Source: Betaproteobacteria bacterium (GTDB taxonomy: Bacteria; Pseudomonadota; Gammaproteobacteria; Burkholderiales; Rhodocyclaceae). Taken from it: 64,000 nt of DNA. The stretch is taken from contig JADIYD010000014.1 in NCBI GenBank assembly GCA_016705475.1, positions 558,001 through 622,000 on the forward strand, written 5' to 3'. Below, piece by piece: positions 20,089 through 28,627 of this stretch; position 1 is the stretch's first letter, and each line of letters opens with the position of its first letter. The position numbers were made by a program, and so were the translations under genes. The notes below the pieces were generated by a model. The model did not search any database, was not told the DNA's origin, and worked only from the letters and a program-made list of their open reading frames with translations.

Positions 20089-20604
20089 TCAGATCACCGT
20101 CAGGGCGCCGCCGTTGATGGTTACCGTCGGGCCGGTAAGCATGATCGTGGCGCCCTGGCCGTTGGAAATGGTGATGCCGATCTCGCTGATTGAAATCATC
20201 GCTCCGGTCATGTGCTTCAACATGATGCCCCCGGCCGGGCCGGGCAGGTCGGAGATCATCAGCGTGTTCTGGTTGCCGGTCTGCAGCACGATGCTCGGCG
20301 ATACCGGCAAGCCGGCCAGCGCCAGCGCCGGCACTTCGGCCGCCGAACCCCAGAAGCCGCCAACCCAGATCGGGTAGTCGGCGTCGCCCTGTTCGAATTC
20401 GACCCAGACGCCGGCGCCGATCTGCGGCGTAACGAATACTCCGCTCTGGATACCGGCGAAAGGCACGCAGGGCATGGCCCACGACGACAATGTCGGACCC
20501 AGCACATCGGGCACCTGGACCTGGATGCGGCCCATTTGCATGGGGTCGATGTTGGTGAGAACGACCCCGCGGTACTTGCCGTAATGGCGCGTTTTTTCAG
20601 TCAT
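20089..20604 (-). CDS. eCIS gpV/gp5-like spike protein
   Basis: 171 residues. The OB-fold segment HYGKYRGVVLTNIDPMQMGR, then VGVWVEFEQGDADYPIWVG-like residues (IGAGVWVEFEQGDADYP at about 63-79), is diagnostic for the gpV/VgrG-type spike; the C-terminal part (GIMLKHMTGAMISISEIGIT, GATIMLTGPTVTINGG) has the alternating pattern of the trimeric beta-prism. It lacks the lysozyme domain of T4 gp5. The start overlaps the hub gene stop by 4 bases. Confidence 0.92.
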   Translation of the reverse strand: MTEKTRHYGKYRGVVLTNIDPMQMGRIQVQVPDVLGPTLSSWAMPCVPFAGIQSGVFVTPQIGAGVWVEFEQGDADYPIWVGGFWGSAAEVPALALAGLPVSPSIVLQTGNQNTLMISDLPGPAGGIMLKHMTGAMISISEIGITISNGQGATIMLTGPTVTINGGALTVI

Positions 20605-21728
20605 GCCGGCACCAGTGGAAGGGTTGAAATCAGACCGTTGCGGGCCAGGGAAAAGCTTTGTTTGAACTCGCCAGCCTTGAGCTTGCTGCTGACTTTCTTG
20701 ACGTAATACAGGCCGTCGAAGGACAGGCCGGCACCGCGTACGCCAACCAGCTGGCGGGCTTTCAGGACATGGCCGTAGCGCAGCACGTCGAGGCTGCCGT
20801 CTCCTGTCACCGCATCGGCCGATGAACCGGCGGCTGCGGCCAGACCTTTGCCGAGGGCGGCAATCGGCGACAGCTTGGCCGTTTCCTTCATGAGCTTGAC
20901 GCTCTTCGGCATCGGCGGAATAAGGCCGAGCGGTGGATTGGCCAGGCTGACGTCGGGCACCGGTAGCGGAATCGGAAACTTGGTGATCGGGTTCTGGATG
21001 AACACAATGGGGATCTCGGCTCCCGACTGGTTGACCACAAACGACAGCGATTCGACATTGCTATGCACGTCCATGCCGAGAGTGAGCGCCGGTTGAACCA
21101 TGCCGAGGCGGATTTCCGGGCCCCAGTAAGCGACATTGGCGCCAGGCAGCGGGCCTGGTTCAATGTAGAAGACGTGCCCGGCTTCCCTGGCCAGCGTTTT
21201 GACGTAGGCGAGGTCGGTGCCTTCGTGGGTCGGAATACGCTCGACCGGAATCGGGATGTCTTCGAACAGCGACGGAATGATGATCGGCAGCATGCCGTAC
21301 AGTCCGTAGCGGGCCACGATCAGTGCAACGCGGGCGGCCGGTGGCATGGCCGGATAGGGCAGGCCGCTCATGTCCTGCTTGTCCATTGCCACCGTCAGGT
21401 CTTCGCCGGTGATGGTCAGGCGGCTCTGGCCGGGTTCGTTGGCGCCGGTTATTTCCTGGCGGGTGATCAGGCCGTCCATCAGCACGGTCGGCAGGCTGTT
21501 CAAGGTGGCGACGAGAATGACGCGCAACCATGGCACCTGGCCGCCAGCGACGAGCAGCAAGGTATGCAGCGGGGAACGGTTGTCGATGACGAAGCTGAGC
21601 TGGAAGCCGCTCGGTGTATCGGCAGCCGAAGTGACTTCGACACTTTCGAGGGCGTCCATCAAGGGCTTCGGGGCCGGGATGGGAATGCCCGGACCGACCA
21701 GCAGCGTGAGGTGAATGCCCTTAAGCAC
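20601..21728 (-). CDS. eCIS hub protein (gp27/gpD-like)
   Basis: About 375 residues. I prefer the GTG start at 21726-21728: it is preceded by GGAGG with 5-base spacing and gives MLKGIHLTLLVGP, the usual start of this family; an ATG at 21738-21740 is the alternative. The gene overlaps the LysM gene by 8 bases. Motifs: ALESVEVTSAADTPSGFQLSF near the N-terminus, RLTITGEDLTVAMD, TDLAYVKTLAREAGHVFYIE, and the C-terminal LSFDGLYYVKKVSSKLKAGE FKQSF typical of late-control D/hub proteins. The trimer should plug the tube and hold the spike. Confidence 0.9.
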   Translation of the reverse strand: MLKGIHLTLLVGPGIPIPAPKPLMDALESVEVTSAADTPSGFQLSFVIDNRSPLHTLLLVAGGQVPWLRVILVATLNSLPTVLMDGLITRQEITGANEPGQSRLTITGEDLTVAMDKQDMSGLPYPAMPPAARVALIVARYGLYGMLPIIIPSLFEDIPIPVERIPTHEGTDLAYVKTLAREAGHVFYIEPGPLPGANVAYWGPEIRLGMVQPALTLGMDVHSNVESLSFVVNQSGAEIPIVFIQNPITKFPIPLPVPDVSLANPPLGLIPPMPKSVKLMKETAKLSPIAALGKGLAAAAGSSADAVTGDGSLDVLRYGHVLKARQLVGVRGAGLSFDGLYYVKKVSSKLKAGEFKQSFSLARNGLISTLPLVPA

Positions 21729-22062
21729 CGTTTCCTCCATTGTTGAAGCCGACGCCGCCGCCAAGTGCGGCCGGCAAGGTCAGGCGCAGCGTGTCGCCGG
21801 GCCGTTCCAGTTCGCTCGGTACCTGGGCGCCGTTGCCGTCGGCGATACGCCAGAACTGGATCGGGTCGCCGAGATTGGTTGCTGCCAGGCGGTCAAGACG
21901 GTCGCCACCCTGAACCTGGACTTCGCCGACAGTGACCAGCGTGGCCGGGTCGGGGATGAAACGGCGGCGCAGATAGACGGTCTTCTCGCTATTGGTGGTT
22001 TCCAATTCGGCTGTGGGAACGCCGTTGTAGCGGCTGTTGGGGGGGAATCGTTCGATGCTCAT
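21721..22062 (-). CDS. eCIS LysM-type baseplate protein
   Basis: 113 residues from ATG 22060-22062, overlapping the preceding stop by 4 bases (a longer in-frame ORF reaching 22308 is a shadow of the tube/adaptor gene). Contains YLRRRFIPDPATLVTVGEV and the LysM-like VQVQGGDRLDRLAATNLGDP followed by FWRIADGN. In phage and eCIS this small protein (gp53/gpX-like) sits in the inner baseplate between tube adaptor and hub. Position between the tube/adaptor and hub genes agrees. Confidence 0.85.
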   Translation of the reverse strand: MSIERFPPNSRYNGVPTAELETTNSEKTVYLRRRFIPDPATLVTVGEVQVQGGDRLDRLAATNLGDPIQFWRIADGNGAQVPSELERPGDTLRLTLPAALGGGVGFNNGGNGA

Positions 22063-22712
22063 GGCAGTCCACTCAATCCCAGCGAGGCAAGGCTGCCAAG
22101 GCCGGCATCGGCCGCCAGGCGTTCCTTGCGCTGTTGATAAACCATATAGAGATGGCCGCCCTTGTCGTTGAAACCGAGGTCGCCGACATGGAGGACCTTG
22201 AGACTCAGCGAGACCTTGGCGCGGATGGGGTTCAGCGCGCTGTCGAAAGCTTCTTCGGTGATCGAAAAATCGGTGATGCGCACCGGTACGACGCGTTCCT
22301 TGCTCCATACGAAAAGGGTCAGCGGCGCGACCGTCGGGGCAATTTCGAGCGTGCCGAAACTGAGCAGCGTGTTGTTCTGGATCAGCGTGCCACTGTCGGG
22401 ATACACGATGGTTTCGAGCGCCGCCAGTTGCGGATGGATGCCGGAGGAAACGGTCTTCGGGTGCTGGTCGGGGAATTCCAGTTGATCGGTGGCATCGATT
22501 TCGGCGTCGAGCTTGAAGGTCTCGGTGGGTGGGCCCTTCAGGCGCAGTGGCTCGGAAAACGGTCCGCTCGATTCGGTTGCCTGCGGCTGTAGCGTGCGGG
22601 TCAGTGTTTCCGGGTTGTACTGCAGGGAAATTACGCGTTGCACAGCTCCGCTGGACGGGTCGATCAGGATCAGGCCGCCGCGCAGGAGCTTGGGAGAGAA
22701 GGGGCCGCTCAT
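22059..22712 (-). CDS. eCIS second tube/adaptor protein (CIS_tube family)
   Basis: 217 residues. VISLQYNPETLTRTLQPQ, then GPPTETFKLDAEIDATDQLE and the C-terminal RAKVSLSLKVLHV are the conserved blocks of the contractile injection system tube-initiator/adaptor proteins (Pvc7/Afp7-like), which connect the tube to the hub through the LysM protein. Overlaps both neighbours by 4 bases. Confidence 0.87.
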   Translation of the reverse strand: MSGPFSPKLLRGGLILIDPSSGAVQRVISLQYNPETLTRTLQPQATESSGPFSEPLRLKGPPTETFKLDAEIDATDQLEFPDQHPKTVSSGIHPQLAALETIVYPDSGTLIQNNTLLSFGTLEIAPTVAPLTLFVWSKERVVPVRITDFSITEEAFDSALNPIRAKVSLSLKVLHVGDLGFNDKGGHLYMVYQQRKERLAADAGLGSLASLGLSGLP

Positions 22713-24514
22713 TTGTTGAACCTCACGCGTACGTCGTACTCCGCTTCATCGAGCGAGCGGGTGTTGCGGATAGCGCCATAGGGCGACTGCCACGGCATGT
22801 TGACGATCATGTCGTCCTGGTCGAAGAAAGTGCCGGTGTCCTCGTCGAATATCTGGACCGAGATGGGCCCGTTGATTGGCATCAGGCTGGGAAGGGGCAG
22901 GGCGAAACTGCCCGACTGGCCGTCGTTGAGGCTCTTGACTGGTGTTTTCTGGCGCTTGCTGCCGCTGCTGAGCAGGGCATAGACCTCGTCGGCCCCGGTC
23001 CAGTCCTCGGTCTTTTTGACCTTGACGTCGATCAGTGTCTGGCGGGTGGCCAGGGTTTGTTCCATGGCGCGCTTTTCCAGCGTCTTGGCGTTCTTGTCGA
23101 CGTCCTTGGCGGTGGCCAGGGTTTTGTCCACGGCGCCGAGGGAAACCAGCAGTTCACCCGTGCTTCGGTCGGCTGCCGGCTTGTTGCTGGTCTCGGTGGC
23201 GCTGGTCGGCAGCGGCAAGTCGATGGTGTCCAGCGTCTTCTTGCTCTTCGGGTCCTTGACCGTTTTCGCGGCGTTCCATTTCTTCGCGGCATCGGTGAAG
23301 GCGCTGCTCGGCAAGCCGGGCGAAATCAGCCGGATGGCCGGTGGCGCCAGCGTGGCGTTGCCGGCGGCATCGCACTTCCATCCCCATTCGACCGAGCCGA
23401 GATAGGTATTGGCCAGCGGTCCGGAAAGCGCCAGCGCCGAAACTTCGAAGGTCTGCACCCACTCCTGTTTGGCATAGGCAATGCTTCTGCGAGGGGAGTC
23501 CGACAATGTGGCTGTCTTGATTTCGAAGCTGCCGTCGGATTTCTTTTTCCGGTAGCCGTGCTCGCCAAACCCGTCCTTTCCATAACCGGCGCTAGTGCCA
23601 GTTGTCTCCTCCGCTGGAACTGCTTCGGTGAGCGTTTTTGGTATGGCGCCCGGTTTTGCGTCCGTGGCATAAAGCGGATTTGTATTCGGCGTCTTCTTGG
23701 TGCCGGTATCGGTCTGGTCAATCACCCGGCCCGGATCGCTGTCGGTCTTGCCGAGTGCCATCGTGCCCTTGTGGGCTGATGGAAAACTGGTTGCATCGAC
23801 AGGCCCGCCGGCCTTGGTGGCGCGCAGCGTACGGACTGACTGCACGGTGCCGATCAGGTCGGCCTCAACCAGGTCGTTGGGCGTGAATTTCAGGCTGATG
23901 TGTGCACCGATCACCTTGCCAACGGTGCCGCCCTTTTTCGGCGGGACGTTTGTTGGCGTATAGCTGTCCGTATCGAACTCGCCGCCATTGGTCTTCACCG
24001 CACAGGCCAGGCCGGGCTGGAAGCGGGATAGCGCCGGGCCGGGACGACCGGCCAGATAGGCCAGCGCGGCGGCATCGGCCTGCCGTTCGGCGGCTGGTGG
24101 CAGCGTTTTTGGCATTTTTTCGGCGTCGACCGCAGAAGTCGCGCCTTGTTGCACGACATGCGCCAGTTCATGCACGAGCAGCCTGCGTCCGCCGACCGTG
24201 TCGGGCCGGTAGCGGTTAGTGGCAAAGCCGATGTCGTGGCTGATGGCGAAGGCATCGGCTGCGAGCCGGCTTGCCAGCTGGTGAGCTGGCTGGTCGACGT
24301 GAATGCGGACCCGTGACAGGTCGTGGGCGAAGAAGGGTTCGAATTCCTGGCGCAGGGCGCTGGGCAGGGGCTGGCCGGTGGCCGACACTGCTGGAGCCTG
24401 TTCACGCGGCGCCGTCAGGGCTAACTTGCCAGGCTTAATTCCGGAGCGGGGCGACGTAGCGGGGCGGTCGACGGCGGAGGCCGGTGCCGGAACGGGGTGG
24501 GCAAGCTGGCTCAT
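22709..24514 (-). CDS. eCIS-associated DUF4157 protein with C2-like C-terminal domain
   Basis: 601 residues. The DUF4157 module occupies about residues 45-160: LPSALRQEFEPFFAHDLSRV, IGFATNRYRPDTVGGRRLLVHELAHVVQQ-type sequence with the metal-site HELAH at 115-119, then a spaced AERQADAAALAYL that supplies further helices. Such modules are common in eCIS loci and are thought to mark cargo or associated peptidases. About 185-450 is unassigned and Thr/Lys-rich. About 470-601 (VKVKKTEDWTGADEVYALL, FALPLPSLMP, VQIFDEDTG) resembles a C2-like beta sandwich. Overlaps neighbours by 4 bases on each side. Cargo versus structural role cannot be decided from sequence. Confidence 0.78.
   Translation of the reverse strand: MSQLAHPVPAPASAVDRPATSPRSGIKPGKLALTAPREQAPAVSATGQPLPSALRQEFEPFFAHDLSRVRIHVDQPAHQLASRLAADAFAISHDIGFATNRYRPDTVGGRRLLVHELAHVVQQGATSAVDAEKMPKTLPPAAERQADAAALAYLAGRPGPALSRFQPGLACAVKTNGGEFDTDSYTPTNVPPKKGGTVGKVIGAHISLKFTPNDLVEADLIGTVQSVRTLRATKAGGPVDATSFPSAHKGTMALGKTDSDPGRVIDQTDTGTKKTPNTNPLYATDAKPGAIPKTLTEAVPAEETTGTSAGYGKDGFGEHGYRKKKSDGSFEIKTATLSDSPRRSIAYAKQEWVQTFEVSALALSGPLANTYLGSVEWGWKCDAAGNATLAPPAIRLISPGLPSSAFTDAAKKWNAAKTVKDPKSKKTLDTIDLPLPTSATETSNKPAADRSTGELLVSLGAVDKTLATAKDVDKNAKTLEKRAMEQTLATRQTLIDVKVKKTEDWTGADEVYALLSSGSKRQKTPVKSLNDGQSGSFALPLPSLMPINGPISVQIFDEDTGTFFDQDDMIVNMPWQSPYGAIRNTRSLDEAEYDVRVRFNK
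24106..24140 (+). repeat. Possible diverged copy of the dispersed repeat inside a DUF4157 gene
   Basis: TTTTTGGCATTTTTTCGGC then GTCGACCGCAGAAGTC resembles the clear copy at 31024-31061 (TTTTGGGCTTTTTTTCCG then GTCGACCGTGGAAGTC). It encodes SAVDAEKMPKTLPP directly after the HELAH helix, where the other copy encodes STVDRKKSPKSKC in the same frame. Confidence 0.4.
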
Positions 24515-26409
24515 TTGCTCAGACCTCTTTCGTGGGCCGTGCTGTCCTGGTTGAGCACTTCGTTGGGCAGGGTGCCTTTGGCGTCGCTGTCCTTATAGTA
24601 GATACCGTAGCTGTCCAGTGGTTTGTCGGCATCGTAGCCCTGGGCAAGACCGAAGTCGCGAAGTTGTTCCATGGCTGCAGGTTTGGATATGGCGCCCAGA
24701 TCCTTTGTGGCGCTATTGGATATGGCACGGAAATTCGTCCCTTGCTGAAGCAGTGCCACGGCATGACCCAGACGTTTCGTGTCCCCCGGCTTGATCGCCA
24801 TGTAGCCGATCGGAGTGAAACCTGCCGCGACGAGCAGGCGAACACCGTAGGTGGCGAGGACGTCACAGTCCACCTTGAGTTGCTTGTTTTGCGGGCCCGC
24901 GGCACTCAAGCCAGAAATGTGCCCTGACTTGTCCGGTTTCACGTCTTCGGTGCTATGCCAGGTGAAGGCCTCGACGATCTGCGTAAACATGGCTTCCGCC
25001 TTGGCGGCATCGCCCGGGAACTGTTTTTTCAAGGCATGGCCGATATTTTCGGTGTTGGTCTCCAGCCAGGTTTTCAGGCTGTTGATGTCGCGGGCGGTGG
25101 GGGCGCTGATCGTGATGCCGGCGGCGCTGCCCAGCGCCAATACGTCGTCGACGGTTACCCGCTGCTTGTTGCCGACCGCCCAGCCGCGCGTTGCGGGATC
25201 GGGATTCTCTATCTCGCCTTCGACTTCGATCTCGGCGCCTTCGACAAAATAGGGTTGCTCGGACACCTGCTGAAGTAGAGTGCCGCGCTTTTCGGCCATC
25301 ATCCATTCGGTGAAGGCGGCCCGGCAGCCAGGAAGAAAATAGGTGACCTTGGCCAGTTTTGCCGGCAGGTCGGCGTCGGCGGCATAGGCTTTTACGATGG
25401 CCTTGAGCGCTGCATTGACCTTGGCGCTACCCAGTTGTCCGGCGTAGCCGCCCTGGTCGGCAGTGAGCCTTGAGAGCAGGTCATGATCCGACATTGCCTT
25501 GGCATTGTTCGCCTGATCCTGAGCGATGCTGGCAATTTGCGTTTCACTGACCTTGGCCGGTTGCTCGAGTACGGCCCGATAGACAAATTTCCGGATATCG
25601 GGATCGGCGATCCTGGGTGCGAGCGCCATCGCTTCGTTGATCTGACCGACATTGGCAAGGTCGACCGCAAGCATCTGTGCCCGCTCGTTTTTCTGGTCGA
25701 CCTTGGCACCGCTATTGTCGAGAATCCGTCCGGCCAGCTTTTCGACTTTCTGCAAGTTGCGTTTCCAGGCTTCCCTGGCTTTCGGGTCCTTGGGTTCCTG
25801 AATCAGTTTGCCCTGGCTGTCGCGACTGATGCCCTTGCCGTAAGCTTGCAGCGTACGGGCGTACTCCTCGTTGTTGGGGTCGAGCCCCTTGGGGTCGGCC
25901 GCCGCGTGTTTCTTCAGGTCCTCGTCGATCTCTTCATCCAGAGTCTTGTGATCGATTCGCGTCCTGCCTTCGCCTGCCTGCTGCGTGACGTGGGCCAGTT
26001 CATGGGCGAGCAGGGCACGGCCTGTTGGCGTTTCCGGTGCCCACTGGCCTGGTGCAAGCGCGATTCGGGGGCCACAGGTTACGGCGCGGCTACCGGCTTT
26101 GTGCACCGCTTCGGCCGTTTCGCCGGCCGGGAAGATACGAACCTGGGAAAAGTCATGGCCGAAACCTTGTTCAAACGGGGCGCGCAGGGTCGGCGAAAGG
26201 CTGTGTCCCCCCTGTTCCGGGAGCGGGTTGCCGGCCGTTTGCCAGTTCGGCAGGCTGCGCCGAGGTGCAGAAAGCGTGCTGCGCAGCGTGCCGTTGCCGA
26301 GTGCACTGGAGGCACGCTGGTCGGCCTGGGCCTCGCGGCTATGGCGTTCGGGGGCCGGGCGCCTGGGCAGGTCGGCCATTTTGGGTTGTACCTGGCTGAC
26401 GTGTTTCAT
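24511..26409 (-). CDS. eCIS-associated DUF4157 protein with C-terminal Cys/His domain, candidate effector
   Basis: 632 residues from ATG 26407-26409, which overlaps the preceding stop by 4 bases; the ORF continues upstream only as a shadow. A disordered, basic Pro/Arg-rich N-terminus (1-60) precedes the DUF4157 module (about 70-150: LRAPFEQGFGHDFSQVRIF, RALLAHELAHVTQQ with HExxH at 136-140). About 160-400 is charged and helical. The C-terminal region has the order Cys in QLKVDCDVLATYG (near 514), His in LGHAVALLQ (near 549) and Asn in AISNSATKD (near 565), the spacing seen in transglutaminase/papain-like folds. No catalytic assignment can be proven here. This is the best candidate cargo of the injection system. 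Confidence 0.72.
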   Translation of the reverse strand: MKHVSQVQPKMADLPRRPAPERHSREAQADQRASSALGNGTLRSTLSAPRRSLPNWQTAGNPLPEQGGHSLSPTLRAPFEQGFGHDFSQVRIFPAGETAEAVHKAGSRAVTCGPRIALAPGQWAPETPTGRALLAHELAHVTQQAGEGRTRIDHKTLDEEIDEDLKKHAAADPKGLDPNNEEYARTLQAYGKGISRDSQGKLIQEPKDPKAREAWKRNLQKVEKLAGRILDNSGAKVDQKNERAQMLAVDLANVGQINEAMALAPRIADPDIRKFVYRAVLEQPAKVSETQIASIAQDQANNAKAMSDHDLLSRLTADQGGYAGQLGSAKVNAALKAIVKAYAADADLPAKLAKVTYFLPGCRAAFTEWMMAEKRGTLLQQVSEQPYFVEGAEIEVEGEIENPDPATRGWAVGNKQRVTVDDVLALGSAAGITISAPTARDINSLKTWLETNTENIGHALKKQFPGDAAKAEAMFTQIVEAFTWHSTEDVKPDKSGHISGLSAAGPQNKQLKVDCDVLATYGVRLLVAAGFTPIGYMAIKPGDTKRLGHAVALLQQGTNFRAISNSATKDLGAISKPAAMEQLRDFGLAQGYDADKPLDSYGIYYKDSDAKGTLPNEVLNQDSTAHERGLSK

Positions 26410-26654
26410 GTCCGGCCACCGCCTTTTCCGCTGGGGAACATGCCGGCAACGGCGTTTCGGGCCACTGTTTTCGGTTGCAGGTCCGGTGTATTGACGCGCA
26501 AGGATTCTCTGTTGGCGACGTGCGGCAGCGATGCGTTGCCGGCAACACCGCTGGCGGCGAGCTCCCTCTCCAGCGCTGCAACAAAGGCGCGCCGCTCGGC
26601 TGGGGTGTAACCCGGCAGACTCAGCTGCTCGATATGGAGATGGATTTTTTTCAT
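26406..26654 (-). CDS. Small eCIS-cluster protein (82 aa)
   Basis: 82 residues, MKKIHLHIEQLSLPGYTPAE followed by an amphipathic helix RRAFVAALERELAA, then a disordered tail ending MFPSGKGGGRT. It overlaps the AAA+ gene by 4 bases upstream and the DUF4157 gene by 4 bases downstream, so it belongs to the operon. Short helical proteins with an LxLxGxxxxER start often precede DUF4157 genes in eCIS loci; a chaperone/loading role would fit but is inference. Confidence 0.7.
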   Translation of the reverse strand: MKKIHLHIEQLSLPGYTPAERRAFVAALERELAASGVAGNASLPHVANRESLRVNTPDLQPKTVARNAVAGMFPSGKGGGRT

Positions 26655-28627
26655 GCCCAGCCTCGCGTTTCGGCATCGGCCAGCGGTCGTTCGCGTTTGG
26701 AGGCCTCAGCGTGGGAAGCTTGCAGCAGGTGGCGCATCGTCACCGGCTCGCCGTCATCGGCAGCCAGGAAGGCGGCGTTGAGGGCGATGTTTCGGATGCT
26801 GCCGCCGGTCATGGAGAGGCGGGACAGTTTGTCGAAATCGAGGCCGCGGGTCGGTGTGGCGGCCGGGAATACGTGCTGCCAGAGGGCCAGCCGCTGGGCC
26901 TGATCGGGGAAGGGGAAATGCACGACGAAGCGCAGCCGGCGCAGGAAGGCGGGATCGAGGCTGGACTTGAGGTTGGTGGTGAGGATGGCGAGCCCGTGAT
27001 ACGCCTCCATGCGTTGCAGCAGGTAGCTGACTTCGATATTGGCGTAGCGGTCGTGGCTGTCCTTGACTTCGGTACGCTTGCCGAACAGGGCGTCGGCTTC
27101 GTCAAAGAGCAGGATGGCGCCGCAGTCTTCGGCGGCGTCGAAGACCTTGCGCAGGTTTTTCTCCGTTTCGCCGATGTATTTGCTGACGATCGCCGAGAGG
27201 TCGATGCGGTAGAGGTCGAGGTGCAGGGACTGCGCCAGCACTTCGGCAGCCAGCGTCTTGCCGGTGCCGCTTTCGCCGGCGAACAGCGTGGCGAGGCCGA
27301 GGCCGCGATTGCTTTGGGCGGCGAAGCCCCATTCTTCCTGCACCCTGAAGCGCTGGCGCAGGTGGGCGGCAATCTGGCGCAGCATGGCGAGCTGGGCTTC
27401 CGGCAACACCAGGCTTTCCCAAGCGGCTTTGGCGTCGATTCGTTGGGCGAGTTTATCGAGGCCGCCGCGGCTTGCCTGCCGGCAACTGTCCCATAACGGC
27501 GTCAGGCCTGCCGTGCGGGCGCCATCGGCAGGCATGGCCAGTGTGCCGCGCAAGGCGTGGGCGATGCTCTGGACCGACTGGCTGCCGAGGCGGAAATGGC
27601 TGGCGGCGCGTTCCAGTTCGTGAATGGCGCGCGCGGCACCGGTCGAACCAAGGGCGTCCATCCACAACTGGCGACGTTCGTTGCTATCCGGTTTGTTCAC
27701 AGGGAAGCGCAGGGACAGGGTGGTCAGCGTCGGCGCAGTTGGGGAGGCCACCAGACAGAGGCCGCCGACCCGTTCAAGCAGGGCTTCGGCGGCAATGCCG
27801 GCAGGCGAGCCGGGGTCGGCGATGACCACGAGCAGGGCCGCGCCGAGCAGCGTGGCTTCGCGTTGCCAGAGGGTGATCAGCGCCGAGCGCTCTTCGGTGC
27901 CGTGCGGAATGTCTTCGGCGAGCAGCGTCAGGCATTGCAGGCCGAGGGCTTCTGCGACGCGGGCGGCGATGTCTTCTTGCGCGGCCGGGTCGTCACCTTC
28001 GAGGAGGATGGCGGGGATTGCCGTTTTTGCCTCGTTTTCCGGGTTGACCGTAGCAAGCACGGCGCGCGTTGTCGCCGCGTGGTGGGCGGCCTGGTGCGGC
28101 AGCATTCGGGCAGGACGGAGCAAGTGAGCGAGCCGGCCATCGAGTTCGTTGATACCGCCGATGAAATGCAGAACCCGTTCGTCGATGCGCAGGCGGCCGG
28201 CGGCCAGGCCATTGCTGTCGTCAATTTCGATCAGGCGCCAGCGGCGCAGCGGGCGTTGCGGTGTGAGGGCGCTCCAGTGAGGGTCGTCGAGGGTGCTGAG
28301 TGCCAGGCTGAAGCTGATGGCCGGGCGATAGTCCTTGCCTTGCCCCTGGGTGCAGAGGCGTGCCAGTTCGCCGTCCATTTCGAAGCCGGCGCAGAGTAGC
28401 AGCAGGTCGCGCTCGAAGGCTGATAGTCCGAAGGCGCCGCTCAGCCAGTCGATGGCGCTTTCGTTGCGTAGTGCGGCCCGTGCAGTGGCGATGGCCGGCA
28501 ACGGATCGGCCTGGTTCGGCGCTGCCTTGCCGCTTGCAACGTGCAGCAATTGCTTGAGCCGGGCGAACTCGGTGACCAGCAGTTGCTGGTTGGCAATGGT
28601 CCAGTCCTGGGCGAGCGGCGCGTTCAT
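26651..28627 (-). CDS. eCIS AAA+ ATPase (Pvc15/Afp15-like)
   Basis: 658 residues. N-terminal ~400 residues are helical and family-specific (ERDLLLLCAGFEMDGELARL). The AAA+ module shows Walker A LFAGESGTGKTLAAE near residue 455, Walker B AILLFDEADALFGKR near 505, sensor-1 LAILTTN, and an arginine-finger region PAFLRRLRFVVHF, then the C-terminal helical lid. This ATPase class is present in nearly all eCIS loci; in Photorhabdus virulence cassettes it is needed for cargo loading or assembly. Overlaps DUF4255 and the small-protein gene by 4 bases each. Confidence 0.93.
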   Translation of the reverse strand: MNAPLAQDWTIANQQLLVTEFARLKQLLHVASGKAAPNQADPLPAIATARAALRNESAIDWLSGAFGLSAFERDLLLLCAGFEMDGELARLCTQGQGKDYRPAISFSLALSTLDDPHWSALTPQRPLRRWRLIEIDDSNGLAAGRLRIDERVLHFIGGINELDGRLAHLLRPARMLPHQAAHHAATTRAVLATVNPENEAKTAIPAILLEGDDPAAQEDIAARVAEALGLQCLTLLAEDIPHGTEERSALITLWQREATLLGAALLVVIADPGSPAGIAAEALLERVGGLCLVASPTAPTLTTLSLRFPVNKPDSNERRQLWMDALGSTGAARAIHELERAASHFRLGSQSVQSIAHALRGTLAMPADGARTAGLTPLWDSCRQASRGGLDKLAQRIDAKAAWESLVLPEAQLAMLRQIAAHLRQRFRVQEEWGFAAQSNRGLGLATLFAGESGTGKTLAAEVLAQSLHLDLYRIDLSAIVSKYIGETEKNLRKVFDAAEDCGAILLFDEADALFGKRTEVKDSHDRYANIEVSYLLQRMEAYHGLAILTTNLKSSLDPAFLRRLRFVVHFPFPDQAQRLALWQHVFPAATPTRGLDFDKLSRLSMTGGSIRNIALNAAFLAADDGEPVTMRHLLQASHAEASKRERPLADAETRGWA

